Position numbers and translations under genes: made by a program
The notes under the pieces: model-generated
Told to the model about the DNA's origin: nothing
What the model saw: only the letters and a program-made list of their open reading frames with translations
Database searches by the model: none
Part shown: positions 29,059 through 37,606 of the stretch, piece by piece
How the letters are laid out: each line of letters starts with the position of its first letter
Numbering within the stretch: position 1 is the first letter of the stretch
Source: Planctomonas deserti
GTDB lineage: Bacteria; Actinomycetota; Actinomycetes; Actinomycetales; Microbacteriaceae
DNA: 64,000 bases
NCBI RefSeq assembly: GCF_003067705.1
Contig: NZ_QANL01000004.1
Span: 248,001 to 312,000, forward strand
Direction of reading: 5' to 3'

Positions 29059-30081
29059 ATGGCCCACACGCGCTCACCCGAGCAGATCCCCGCCCGTCCC
29101 GAACCCCTCATCGTCCGCATCCTCGGCCCCCTGCACGTGCAGAGGGGTTCGGTCGTTCTCGACGCAACGCAGCTCGGGGGCCCGAAGCCCCGCCAGATCC
29201 TCGAGATCCTGCTCCTGCGCGTCGGCACGTCCGTCTCGAAGGAGCGGCTCGTCGAACTGATCTGGGAGGGCAACGCGCCCACCGAGGCCATGTCGACCCT
29301 GGAGAGCTACGTCAGCGTGCTCCGCCGCCACCTTCAGCCGGGTTGCGGCAAGTCCGGCCCGCTGAAGACGACCAATGGCGGCTACTTCCTCGACCCCACG
29401 CTCGTCGATCTCGACCTGAACCGCTTCGACTCCCGGCTGCGGCTCGCGGCGGATGCCGACCCTGCCGTCGCTTTCCCCCTCCTGATGGAGGCCCTCGCCA
29501 TTGCCGACGCCCCCCTGCTCGGGGACGAGCTGCGGCCCGCCTGGGCAGAGGAGGAGCGCGGTCGCCACGCGGCGAGGGTCGCCACGGCCCGCACGATGGC
29601 CGCGGAGGCCGCGATCGAGCTCGGCCGGCCCACCGAGGCCGCGCGGCTCGCGGAGCTCGCCGTGGAGGCCGACCCGCTCTGCGAGAACGCCTGGACGGCA
29701 CTGCTGCTCGCCCGCCAGGAGGAGGGGCGTCCCGCGGAGGGGCTGCGCGAGTACGAGCGGTGCCGCGGGATCCTCGAGCGCGAGCTCGGCTGCGCCCCCG
29801 GCCCGCGCCTGCAGGGCGCCCACGCGCGGCTGCTCCGCGCGACGGCGGGACAGGACGACGGGCTCTCCGAGGTCCTCGCGGCGCTCCTCGTGCTGCACGA
29901 GGCCCTCGTCTCATCCGCGCAGGGTGCGACCCCGTCCCCGACGACGCGGGTGCTCGCCACGACGTCGGCCCCGGCCGGAAGCGACACCGGGATGTCGAAC
30001 GTCCGCGCGATCGACTCGCGTCAGAGCCAGGCGAGCGCGGTCCTCTCCTCGTTCCTCCAGCGGGCCCTGGCAGCGGCCTAG
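29059..30081 (+). CDS. SARP-type (BTAD) transcriptional regulator
   Basis: This 340-residue activator has an N-terminal OmpR-like winged helix (LIVRILGPLHVQRGSVVLD, KPRQILEILLLRVGTSVSKERLVELIW, LESYVSVLRRHLQP). A bacterial transcriptional activation domain of TPR-like helices follows (RFDSRLRLAADADPAVAF, AARLAELAVEADPLCENAW, LREYERCRGILERELG). It lacks the NB-ARC/ATPase part of AfsR-like proteins, so it is a stand-alone small SARP with a 60-residue tail. SARPs usually activate secondary metabolism, but none is encoded nearby. ATG at 29059 follows GAGAGGA; an upstream in-frame ATG at 28990 is possible. Target unknown; the neighbouring two-component genes are candidate partners. Confidence 0.88.
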   Translation: MAHTRSPEQIPARPEPLIVRILGPLHVQRGSVVLDATQLGGPKPRQILEILLLRVGTSVSKERLVELIWEGNAPTEAMSTLESYVSVLRRHLQPGCGKSGPLKTTNGGYFLDPTLVDLDLNRFDSRLRLAADADPAVAFPLLMEALAIADAPLLGDELRPAWAEEERGRHAARVATARTMAAEAAIELGRPTEAARLAELAVEADPLCENAWTALLLARQEEGRPAEGLREYERCRGILERELGCAPGPRLQGAHARLLRATAGQDDGLSEVLAALLVLHEALVSSAQGATPSPTTRVLATTSAPAGSDTGMSNVRAIDSRQSQASAVLSSFLQRALAAA

Positions 30082-30116
30082 CGGGTCCCCTCCACCTCCT
30101 CCGGACGAAGCCGGCG

Positions 30117-30142
30117 ATCGCGCCCCCGGTCGGGGGCGCGAT
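30117..30142 (+). terminator. Terminator after the SARP gene
   Basis: ATCGCGCCCCC and GGGGGCGCGAT form a perfect 11-base stem around GGTC, 36 bases past the stop. It separates the SARP transcript from the following two-component operon. Confidence 0.8.
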
Positions 30143-30169
30143 TCCCGCGCCGCATAAACTGACGATTTC

Positions 30170-30198
30170 TCGACACTTTCCCTGTGCCGCCCTATAAT
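30170..30198 (+). promoter_or_regulatory. Near-consensus promoter of the two-component operon
   Basis: TCGACA (30170-30175) and a perfect TATAAT (30193-30198) are separated by 17 bases. The box lies 40 bases before the response-regulator GTG. It stands out because the surrounding DNA is very GC-rich. Confidence 0.8.
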
Positions 30199-30237
30199 TT
30201 CCCCACGTCTCGGGTCTGACTCGGGAGAGGGAGAAAC

Positions 30238-30918
30238 GTGGCCGGAACGAGCGCGCACAGCCGAGATGCTGATGAACGACGTATTTCTGTTCTGGTCATC
30301 GACGACCACCGCACCTTCGCCGAGCTGCTGATCCAGGCGCTCAGCCGCGAGGACGACATCACGAGCGTCGGCTGGGCCGGCACCGTGGCGGACGGCACGG
30401 CTCAGGCACTCGATCTGCGGCCCGACGTCATCGTGCTCGACTACCACCTGCCGGACGGCACCGGACTGGCCGCCGCCGAGCGGATCTTCAAGGCGGCCCC
30501 GGCCACCCGGATCGTGATGCTCACCGGCGCGGCCCCTCGCGAGGCCATGGAGCAGGCCGCCGGCCTCGGCATTTGCGCGTTCCTCCCCAAGGACGGCTCG
30601 CTGTCCACGGTCCTCGACGCCATCCGTCACTCCCGCCACGGCGCGTTCTTCGTGCACCCGTCCCTTCTCGTGCAGACGGCACCCACCTCCGCACCGGTGA
30701 CGGGCCCCGTGCCGATGCTCACCCCGCGGGAGCACGAGGTCCTCCGGCTCATGTCGACGGGTGCCGACGTGCGCACGAGCGCGAACAAGCTGGGGATGTC
30801 GACGAACACCTGTCGGGGGCACGTCAAGTCGATCCTCGCCAAGCTCGGCGCGCACAGCCAGCTCGAGGCGGTCGCGAGCGCGACCCGGCTCGGACTGCTC
30901 AGCGGTCGTCATGGTTGA
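30238..30918 (+). CDS. LuxR/NarL-type response regulator
   Basis: This 226-residue regulator has a receiver domain with the acidic pair Asp22-Asp23 (VLVIDDHRTF), phosphoacceptor Asp68 (DVIVLDYHLPDG), the conserved Thr in VMLTG and Lys in FLPKDGS. A C-terminal LuxR helix-turn-helix follows (LTPREHEVLRLMSTGADVRT, STNTCRGHVKSILAKLGAHS). All phosphorylation residues are present. GTG is preceded by GGGAGAGGGAGAAAC. It overlaps the following kinase gene by eight bases. Confidence 0.95.
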   Translation: MAGTSAHSRDADERRISVLVIDDHRTFAELLIQALSREDDITSVGWAGTVADGTAQALDLRPDVIVLDYHLPDGTGLAAAERIFKAAPATRIVMLTGAAPREAMEQAAGLGICAFLPKDGSLSTVLDAIRHSRHGAFFVHPSLLVQTAPTSAPVTGPVPMLTPREHEVLRLMSTGADVRTSANKLGMSTNTCRGHVKSILAKLGAHSQLEAVASATRLGLLSGRHG

Positions 30919-32239
30919 CCTTCCGCTGCTGCGCCCCGCCACGGGGCCCGCCGCCCTCGGCGGGCCGCGGGAGAGGTCCGAGGTGCGCGACGCCGTGGCG
31001 CGGTTCCTCTCGACCGGGCTCATCGTGCTGCTCGTCGTCATCACCCCGCTCGCCTTCTGGATCCGGGCTCAGACCGAGGTGCACGCACTGCATTCAGCCA
31101 CCCAGATCACCAAGCGACTCGCGGACTACGCGATCTCCCCCCTGACCACGGAGGAGCTGCTGGCCGGCGACGCGGACGCGCTGCTGCGCCTGCGCGCTCG
31201 CCTCGAGCCGTGGATGCGGGTGGGCACCATCCACCACATCAAGATCTGGGACGAGAGCGGGCGGGTCGTCTACTCCGACGACGAGTCGCTCATCCGCGAG
31301 CGCTTCCCCCTGCCGCTCGGGCGGGAGGTCTTCGCCGTCGGCTGGCCGGGGGACGCCACCCTCGTGCGGGCGTCGTCGATCGGGGACCTGGCGAGCATGG
31401 AGTCCGAGGTGGTCCGCGCCTTCGCCCGAATCACCTCCCCCGCCACCGAGCCCCTCCTCCTCGACGTTGCCTACGACAACGACCTCGTGCGCTCGGAGCA
31501 GTCGGCTGTGCTCGCGAACATGGCGCCCCCGTTCCTGATCGCCCTGCTCGTCCTCCAGGCGGCCCAGCTGCTCCCCGCCGTCGGGCTCGCCAAGCGGGTG
31601 CAGCGCCACCAGCTCGGCCAGCGGCTGCTGCTGCAGCGTGCGATCGAGGCGTCGGATCTGGAACGCCGGCGGATCGCGCGGGACCTTCACGACGACGTGA
31701 TCCAGGAGCTGTCCGGCCTCGCCTACAGGCTCGACGCGGAGGCCGGCCGAGGTGGGGGGTCCCCCCTGCTCGGCCAGACGCACGCCGCGCTGCAGCGGAA
31801 CCTCCGCACCCTCCGCGCGGTCACGAGCGAGCTGTACACGCCCGATCTCGCCCAGCTGGGGCTGCGCGAGGCCCTCGACCGGCTCGTCGAGACCATCAGG
31901 GAGCAGGGCGTCGCCGTGACCCTCGACGTCCCCGACGACCTCGAGCTCGACGACGAGCAGACCCTGCTGCTGTTCCGGGTGGCCCGCGAGGTGCTCGTCA
32001 ACGTCGCCAAGCACGCCGAGGCCAGGAACACGCGCATCGATCTGCGCAGGCAGGGCGACGTGGCCGAGCTGACCATCCAGGACGACGGACGCGGCTTCGA
32101 CGTCGCCGCCGGCTCCCCCGAGGGTCACCTCGGGATGCGGATCCTGCACGACGTCATCAACCAGGCGGGCGGGCAGCTGCAGGTGCACTCCCGGATCGGC
32201 CTCGGTACGACGGTCTTCGCGTCGCTTCCGCTGACCTGA
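30911..32239 (+). CDS. NarL-family sensor histidine kinase
   Basis: This 442-residue membrane kinase has TM1 at about 34-52, an extracytoplasmic sensor region of about 150 residues that contains a PAS-like or Cache-like stretch (HHIKIWDESGRVVYSDD), and TM2 at about 205-225. A HisKA_3 dimerisation helix follows, with His260 in RRIARDLHDDVIQELSGL, then a HATPase domain (VAREVLVNVAKHAEA, IQDDGRGFDV). It is the cognate partner of the preceding response regulator. The signal is unknown. Confidence 0.94.
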   Translation: MVDLPLLRPATGPAALGGPRERSEVRDAVARFLSTGLIVLLVVITPLAFWIRAQTEVHALHSATQITKRLADYAISPLTTEELLAGDADALLRLRARLEPWMRVGTIHHIKIWDESGRVVYSDDESLIRERFPLPLGREVFAVGWPGDATLVRASSIGDLASMESEVVRAFARITSPATEPLLLDVAYDNDLVRSEQSAVLANMAPPFLIALLVLQAAQLLPAVGLAKRVQRHQLGQRLLLQRAIEASDLERRRIARDLHDDVIQELSGLAYRLDAEAGRGGGSPLLGQTHAALQRNLRTLRAVTSELYTPDLAQLGLREALDRLVETIREQGVAVTLDVPDDLELDDEQTLLLFRVAREVLVNVAKHAEARNTRIDLRRQGDVAELTIQDDGRGFDVAAGSPEGHLGMRILHDVINQAGGQLQVHSRIGLGTTVFASLPLT

Positions 32240-32256
32240 TCCGCCACGGACACAGG

Positions 32257-32294
32257 GAAGGTGGCGGCGCCGGCTGTCCGGCACCGCCACCTTC
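32257..32294 (+). terminator. Terminator after the histidine kinase
   Basis: GAAGGTGGCGG pairs with CCGCCACCTTC, continued by GCCGG/CCGGC around CTGT, with one mismatch between the two stems. It lies 17 bases past the kinase stop. Confidence 0.75.
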
Positions 32295-32330
32295 GCGGAT
32301 CACATCCCCGGCGGGCGGGACGCGCGGGGC

Positions 32331-32486
32331 TCAGCCCTCGTCGTCGCCCTCGGCCTGGGAGGGCTTGCCCGGGGAGTCGAGCACCACGTGCTGCTCACCC
32401 AGGCCCTCGTCCCCCTCGGCCTGCGAGGGCTTGCCCAGCGCGCCATCCTCTTCCGGTGCGTCCGTCTGTGCCTTGTCGTCCGTCAT
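32331..32486 (-). CDS. 51-residue acidic protein with internal repeat
   Basis: This small frame starts at ATG 32486 with a strong GGAGGAG upstream (eight bases), which argues for translation. The product is hydrophilic and acidic, with no helix or membrane segment evident. It contains the nonapeptide GKPSQAEGD twice, at residues 18-26 and 40-48, separated by GLGEQHVVLDSP-like sequence. I do not recognise a family. It is divergent from the EI24 gene and convergent with the kinase. Confidence 0.7.
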   Translation of the reverse strand: MTDDKAQTDAPEEDGALGKPSQAEGDEGLGEQHVVLDSPGKPSQAEGDDEG

Positions 32487-32526
32487 CGCGGCTCCTCCCG
32501 TTTTGTGGCAAGCGTACGCTGATGGC

Positions 32527-33312
32527 GTGCAGCGACAGGTCGGCGGCCCGGCGGCAGTGGTCCGCGAGTTCTTCTCCGGCGTTCGGCTGCTGGGCGCGGG
32601 CCTCAGGATGTGGGTCACCGCGCCGCGGCTGATGCTGATCGGCGCGGTCCCTGCCCTGCTCGTCGCGGCCGTGTATCTCGCCGGGCTCGTGCTCCTCGCC
32701 GTGAACCTCGACGCCATCGCCACCTGGGCGACGCCGTTTGCAGCCGACTGGCAGGAGCCCTTCCGCTCCGGGATGCGGATCACCACCGCCCTCGCCATCC
32801 TCGCCGTCACCGCGCTCCTCGCCGTCTACACGTTCGTGGCCCTCACTCTGCTTGTCGGCGACCCGTTCTACGAGCGCATCTGGCGCGCGGTCGAGAAGCG
32901 GCTGGGCGGGATGCCGGACGAGCTCGACCAGCCGTTCTGGCCCTCCGTTCTGCGCGGTGCCGGGGACGCGCTCCGGCTGCTCGCCGCAACCGCGGCGCTC
33001 GGCATCCTCCTGTTCGCCGGCGGCTTCATCCCCGTCGTGGGGCAGACCGTCATCCCGGTGCTCGCCGCGCTCGTCGGCGGGTGGTTCCTCGCGGTCGAGC
33101 TCACGAGCTTCGCCTTCGAGGCGCGCGGGCTCCGGCTCCGCGAGCGGCGCCGCGTGCTCGGGGCCAACCGGGCGCGGGCGGTCGGCTTCGGCGTCGCCAC
33201 CTACCTCGTGTTCCTCGTGCCGCTCGGCGCGGTGATCGTGATGCCGGCCGCCGTGGCCGGGGCCACGCTGCTCACGCGCGGCGTGCTCGAGCGGCAGCCC
33301 GCCCGCGCCTGA
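32527..33312 (+). CDS. EI24 domain-containing membrane protein (CysZ-like)
   Basis: This 261-residue polytopic protein has about four to six hydrophobic helices (VTAPRLMLIGAVPALLVAAV, ALAILAVTALLAVYTFVALT, ATAALGILLFAGGFIPVVGQ, ATYLVFLVPLGAVIVMPAA). It shows the EI24/CysZ pattern DPFYERIWRAVEKRLGG and the Glu-rich ELTSFAFEARGLRLRERRR loop. E. coli CysZ in the same family transports sulfate; this assignment is only family-level. The GTG at 32527 lies 41 bases from a divergent small gene. No ATG fits. Confidence 0.85.
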   Translation: MQRQVGGPAAVVREFFSGVRLLGAGLRMWVTAPRLMLIGAVPALLVAAVYLAGLVLLAVNLDAIATWATPFAADWQEPFRSGMRITTALAILAVTALLAVYTFVALTLLVGDPFYERIWRAVEKRLGGMPDELDQPFWPSVLRGAGDALRLLAATAALGILLFAGGFIPVVGQTVIPVLAALVGGWFLAVELTSFAFEARGLRLRERRRVLGANRARAVGFGVATYLVFLVPLGAVIVMPAAVAGATLLTRGVLERQPARA

Positions 33313-33363
33313 CCCCTCCTGCCGTCGGCTCCTGCCGTGGGCCCCTGGCGGAGCCGACACGCA

Positions 33364-33399
33364 CGAGCGCCCGCGCCCCCGAGGGGGTGCGGGCGCTCG
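33364..33399. terminator. Bidirectional terminator between EI24 and amt genes
   Basis: CGAGCGCCCGCGCCCC pairs with GGGGTGCGGGCGCTCG (one wobble) around a four-base loop. It sits between the two convergent genes. Confidence 0.8.
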
Positions 33400-33421
33400 C
33401 GTCGAACGAGGGAGCGGCGGG

Positions 33422-34684
33422 TCAGCGGCTCTCGAGCACGTAGCCCTCCTCGCCGTGGACGATGGTGTCGATGCCGGCGACCTCGTCCTCGTTCTTCACG
33501 CGGAAGCCGATCGTCTTCTCGATCGCGAAGCCGATGGCGTAGGCGAGCACGAAGGAGTAGATCAGGACGGCGAAGGCGGCGAGCGCCTGGGCGCCCAGCT
33601 GGGCGAAGCTGCCGGAGTAGATGAAGCCGACGTCGGTGGCGAAGAAGCCGATGTAGAGCGTTCCGATGAGGCCGCCGACGAGGTGGATGCCCACGACGTC
33701 GAGCGAGTCGTCGAAGCCGAGCTTGAACTTGAGCTCGATCGCCAGGGCGCAGACGACACCGGCGACGACACCGAGCACGATGGCCCAGAACGGCGTGAGC
33801 GAGGCGCAGGCGGGGGTGATCGCGACGAGGCCCGCGACGGCACCGGATGCGGCACCCACCGAGGTGGCCTTGCCGTCCTTGAGCTTCTCGACGAGCAGCC
33901 AGCCGAGGATGGCGGCCGCGGGGGCGGCGATCGTGTTGACGAAGGCCAGGGCCGCGATGCCGTCCGCCGCGAGCTCGGAGCCCGCGTTGAAGCCGAACCA
34001 GCCGAACCAGAGCAGACCGGCGCCGAGCAGCACGAGCGGCACGTTGTGGGGCTTCTGGATGCCCTTGGCGAAGCCGACGCGCTTGCCGAGGACGAGCGCG
34101 AGGGCGAGGGCGGCGGCACCGGCGTTGATGTGCACGGCCGTGCCACCGGCGAAGTCGATCGCGCCGATGTTGTAGGCGATCCAGCCGCCGTCGACCACGC
34201 CCTCGTCACCCAGGGTGAAGTTGAAGACCCAGCTCGCGACCGGGAAGTACACGACCGTGGCCCAGATGCCCGCGAAGAGCAGCCAGGGGCCGAAGCGGGC
34301 GCGGTCGGCGATGGCGCCGGAGATCAGGGCGACCGTGAGGATGGCGAACGTCGCCTGGAAGGCCGCGAATGCGAGCACCGGGTAGGTGCCGGCCGGGTCG
34401 GCCGCGTCGGCGAGCAGGCCCTCGAGGCCCAGGTTCGCCGTGTCGATGCCGAACCAGCCGTCGATGCCGACGAAGGTGTCCGTGCCCCCGTTGCTGAAGG
34501 CGACGGCGTAGCCGTAGAGCACCCACAGGACGCCGATCAGACCGAGCGAGCCGAAGCTCAGCATCATCATGCTGACGACGCTCTTGGCCTTGACGAGGCC
34601 GCCGTAGAAGAAGGCGAGTCCGGGGGTCATGAGCAGCACGAGCGCTGCGGCGATCAGTATGAAGGCGGTGTTGCCCTGATCCAT
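33422..34684 (-). CDS. amt: Ammonium transporter (Amt family)
   Basis: This membrane channel for ammonium/ammonia has 420 residues and about eleven helices. Conserved Amt elements are ALVLLMTPGLAFFYGGLV, the pore His in GGTAVHINAGAAAL and the second His in VVGIHLVGGLIG. The DDSLDVVGIH signature is intact. The C-terminal tail with VKNEDEVAGID matches the regulatory PII-contact region. No glnK or glnD follows in the window. The ATG at 34684 has GAGAGGT upstream. GlnR-like sites lie 130-180 bases upstream. Confidence 0.95.
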   Translation of the reverse strand: MDQGNTAFILIAAALVLLMTPGLAFFYGGLVKAKSVVSMMMLSFGSLGLIGVLWVLYGYAVAFSNGGTDTFVGIDGWFGIDTANLGLEGLLADAADPAGTYPVLAFAAFQATFAILTVALISGAIADRARFGPWLLFAGIWATVVYFPVASWVFNFTLGDEGVVDGGWIAYNIGAIDFAGGTAVHINAGAAALALALVLGKRVGFAKGIQKPHNVPLVLLGAGLLWFGWFGFNAGSELAADGIAALAFVNTIAAPAAAILGWLLVEKLKDGKATSVGAASGAVAGLVAITPACASLTPFWAIVLGVVAGVVCALAIELKFKLGFDDSLDVVGIHLVGGLIGTLYIGFFATDVGFIYSGSFAQLGAQALAAFAVLIYSFVLAYAIGFAIEKTIGFRVKNEDEVAGIDTIVHGEEGYVLESR

Positions 34685-34815
34685 GGAAAAGAACCTCTCG
34701 TAGTGTGCGGGTCTCGCATCGGCCAGGACGTCACCGTCGGGTCGGCGGCGTCCAGGGTGGGTTCCGATGTGCCAGTCAGTTTTGCGGCGAGAGGTTTCGG
34801 ATCGGCGCATCCCGT

Positions 34816-34862
34816 GTTTCCGTCCTGTTACACGGCGTGGCTCGGTGTAAACATCCTGTTTC
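34816..34862 (-). promoter_or_regulatory. GlnR-like operator upstream of amt
   Basis: On the minus strand GTAAC-N6-GAAAC (34831-34816) exactly fits the GlnR half-box pattern gTnAC-n6-GaAAC. Fifteen bases away lies the inverted counterpart GAAAC-N6-TTTAC (34862-34847). Both carry the spacer AGGACG or AGGATG. Position and the nitrogen-related gene support this; binding is inferred. The rest of the 285-base gap shows no other feature. Confidence 0.55.
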
Positions 34863-34969
34863 CGAAGTCGGGCTCCGGGGGGTGCATCCAGCCCCCGGGA
34901 GCAGAATCCGGCACACCACGTCACCCGCTCACCCGCGTTCACGGGCGGGTCGGGATCCCGAGCCCGCGC

Positions 34970-36010
34970 TCAGGCGGAGGCGGCGGAGGTGAGCGCGACG
35001 AGGCGGGAGATGGCGCGCAGGTACTTCTTGCGGTAGCCGCCGGCGAGCATGTCGGCCGCGAACACCGCATCGAGCGGCTGGCCGGACGCGAGCACGGGGA
35101 TCTGCGCGTCGTACACGCGGTCGACGAAGGCGACGAAGCGCAGGGCGTCGGTCTGGCTGGACAGCTGACGCACGTCGCGCAGCGCGATCACGTCGACGCC
35201 GTCGATCATCTTGATGTACTTCGACGGGTGCACCGAGCCCAGGTGCGCCACCAGGTCCGCGAAGGAGTCCCGCGTCACGCGCCGGCCCGCGGCGGCCGCC
35301 TGCTCCACCGCGGCCACCAGCCGGTCGTCGGGCAGCGCGACGGCGTGTCCCTCGATCTCGCGGCGCCGGTAGTCGAGCCCGTCGATGCGGAGCGTCTCGA
35401 AGTTGTCGGCCATGGCCTGGATCTCGCGCAGGAAGTCCTCGGCGGCGAAGCGCCCCTCGCCGAGAGCGTTGGGCGGCGTGTTGGACGTCGCCGCGACCCG
35501 GGACCCGTGACTGACGAGCTCGGACAGCAGGCGGGTCATCATCATGGTGTCGCCGGGATCGTCGAGCTCGAACTCGTCGATCGCCACGAAGCTCGCGCCC
35601 TTCAGCAGGTGCACCGCCTCGCGGTAGCCGAGCGCACCGACCAGCGCGGTGTACTCGATGAAGGTGCCGAAGTACTTCCGTCCCGGCGCGACGGACCAGA
35701 GCGCGGCCAGGAGGTGGGTCTTGCCGACGCCGAAGCCGCCGTCAAGGTAGACCCCCGGCTTCCCGGCCGGCGCCTTCTTCGCCCGGGAGAAGAGCCCGCG
35801 CGACTTCGTCGGCCCCCAGCCGCCCGCGAAGGCGCGCAGCCGCTCGAGCGCCACCGCCTGCGAGGAGAAGTCGTCGTCGGGCCGGTAGGACTCGAACGTC
35901 GCCGTCTCGAACTGGCGCGGGGGCACGAGCTCAGCGGCGATCTCCGCACCCGTGATGGTCGGTGCGCGATCGACGAGTCGTGGCACGGCGCTTGTCTGCT
36001 GGTCGAACAC
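34970..36010 (-). CDS. zapE: Cell division protein ZapE (AFG1-like ATPase)
   Basis: This P-loop ATPase is related to Z-ring regulator ZapE/AFG1. The 346-residue product has Walker A GGFGVGKT (91-98), Walker B AIDEFELDDPGD (about 138-149), a sensor TSNTPP motif and the family C-terminal domain ending near RKKYLRAISRLVALT. The GTG at 36010 fits the family N-terminus. GGAGGG lies 13 bases before it, which is rather far, so a frame-internal start nearby is possible. It is divergent from the sulfurtransferase gene. Confidence 0.93.
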   Translation of the reverse strand: MFDQQTSAVPRLVDRAPTITGAEIAAELVPPRQFETATFESYRPDDDFSSQAVALERLRAFAGGWGPTKSRGLFSRAKKAPAGKPGVYLDGGFGVGKTHLLAALWSVAPGRKYFGTFIEYTALVGALGYREAVHLLKGASFVAIDEFELDDPGDTMMMTRLLSELVSHGSRVAATSNTPPNALGEGRFAAEDFLREIQAMADNFETLRIDGLDYRRREIEGHAVALPDDRLVAAVEQAAAAGRRVTRDSFADLVAHLGSVHPSKYIKMIDGVDVIALRDVRQLSSQTDALRFVAFVDRVYDAQIPVLASGQPLDAVFAADMLAGGYRKKYLRAISRLVALTSAASA

Positions 36011-36169
36011 GGTTGTGTAGTCACCCTCCCAGGCGGTCGGATTATTGTGTCGGAGTCTTACGGGTGGGCCTACGGCGTGCACCGGATTGCGTAGTGTCGC
36101 AGTGCGGGATGCGCTTCTTCCAGCCTATCCGCCACACCGTTCCCACTCCCTCAGTCCCATGGAGGCCCC

Positions 36170-37066
36170 ATGCCCGTCGCGCCAGACTCGTCCCCCCGGT
36201 TCGCCCAGTACGCGCACCCCGAACGACTCGTCAGCGCGGAGTGGCTGGAGCAGAACCTCGGAACGCCCGGCGTCGTGGTCGTCGAGTCCGACGAGGACGT
36301 GCTCCTGTACGAGACGGGTCACATCCCGGGTGCCGTGAAGATCGACTGGCACACCGACCTCAACGACCCCGTCACCCGCGACTTCGTCGACGGCGAGCGG
36401 TTCGCCGCGCTGCTCGGGAGCAAGGGCATCACGCGCGACACAACCGTCGTGCTCTACGGGGACAAGAGCAACTGGTGGGCCGCCTACGCGCTCTGGGTGT
36501 TCACCCTGTTCGGCCACGAGGACGTGCGCCTGCTCGACGGCGGCCGCGACAAGTGGATCGCGGACGGCCGCGACGTCACCACGGAGACCCCGTCGCCGGA
36601 GCCTGTCGACTACCCCGTCGTCGAGCGCCGCGACAGCGAGGTGCGGGCCTTCCGCGACGACGTGCTCGCCCACTTCGGCAACCCCCTCATCGACGTGCGC
36701 AGCCCCGAGGAGTACAGCGGCGAACGCACCACCGCGCCCGCCTACCCCGAGGAGGGCGCCCTGCGCGCCGGCCACATCCCGACCGCCCGCAGCGTGCCCT
36801 GGGGACGTGCGGCCGCGCCCGACGGCACGTTCCGTTCGAAGGACGAGCTGGACGCCATCTACCGGGGCGAGGCCGGCCTGAACGACGGTGATAACGTGAT
36901 TGCGTACTGCCGCATCGGCGAGCGCTCGAGCCACACCTGGTTCGTGCTCACCCACCTGCTGGGCTTCGAAGGGGTTCGCAACTATGACGGTTCCTGGACG
37001 GAGTGGGGAAGCGCTGTCCGCGTCCCCATCGTCACGGGACCGACTCCGGGCGACCTCCCTGCCTGA
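36170..37066 (+). CDS. sseA: Two-domain sulfurtransferase (thiosulfate/3-mercaptopyruvate type)
   Basis: This 298-residue protein has two rhodanese folds. The first (to about 135) has no catalytic Cys, and the second ends with active-site loop [11 protein letters not shown] with Cys247. These residues are typical for the thiosulfate sulfurtransferase SseA of actinobacteria. The ATG is preceded by GGAGGCCCC. A SufE gene follows, and the pair recurs in actinobacteria. Confidence 0.94.
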   Translation: MPVAPDSSPRFAQYAHPERLVSAEWLEQNLGTPGVVVVESDEDVLLYETGHIPGAVKIDWHTDLNDPVTRDFVDGERFAALLGSKGITRDTTVVLYGDKSNWWAAYALWVFTLFGHEDVRLLDGGRDKWIADGRDVTTETPSPEPVDYPVVERRDSEVRAFRDDVLAHFGNPLIDVRSPEEYSGERTTAPAYPEEGALRAGHIPTARSVPWGRAAAPDGTFRSKDELDAIYRGEAGLNDGDNVIAYCRIGERSSHTWFVLTHLLGFEGVRNYDGSWTEWGSAVRVPIVTGPTPGDLPA

Positions 37067-37174
37067 GCCGACGACTCGGTTCCGGGCTCGGCGACCGGAT
37101 TCGATCCCGACCTCCCCGCCCGAGTCGGACGGCCCGATGACGGCGCGCCTGTCCACCGCCGAGGAGAGTGCGTG

Positions 37175-37606
37175 ATGGCCCTGCCCACCCAGTTGGAACA
37201 GATCAAGGACGAGTTCCTGGAGCTCGGTCAGCGCGACCGGCTGCAGTTGCTGCTCGAGTTCTCGAACGAGCTCCCGCCCCTGCCCGAGCGGTACCACGAC
37301 CACCCGGACCTGCTGGAGCGCGTCGAGGAGTGCCAGGCGCCGGTGTTCATCTTCGTGGAGGTCGGCGACGACCGCGTCGTGCACATGTACGCGACGGCGC
37401 CCGCCGAGGCGCCGACGACCCGCGGCTTCGCCTCGATCCTCGCGCAGGGCCTCGGCGGACTCACGGTCGACGAGGTCCTCGACGTCCCGGACGACTTCCC
37501 GCAGATGCTCGGCCTCGCCCAGGCGATCTCGCCCCTCCGGCTCCGCGGCATGACGGCGCTGCTCGGTCGCGCGAAGCGACAGGTCCGGCAGAAGACCGCG
37601 GCGTGA
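37175..37606 (+). CDS. sufE: SufE-type cysteine desulfuration protein
   Basis: This sulfur-acceptor protein of 143 residues accepts persulfide from a cysteine desulfurase or sulfurtransferase. It has the SufE core with catalytic Cys53 in VEECQAPVFIF and the downstream TRGFASILAQGLGG motif. The GTG at 37172 and ATG at 37175 are adjacent starts; GAGGAG upstream is better spaced for the ATG. It overlaps the next gene as GTGA and follows sseA, so the three probably form one operon. Confidence 0.94.
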   Translation: MALPTQLEQIKDEFLELGQRDRLQLLLEFSNELPPLPERYHDHPDLLERVEECQAPVFIFVEVGDDRVVHMYATAPAEAPTTRGFASILAQGLGGLTVDEVLDVPDDFPQMLGLAQAISPLRLRGMTALLGRAKRQVRQKTAA

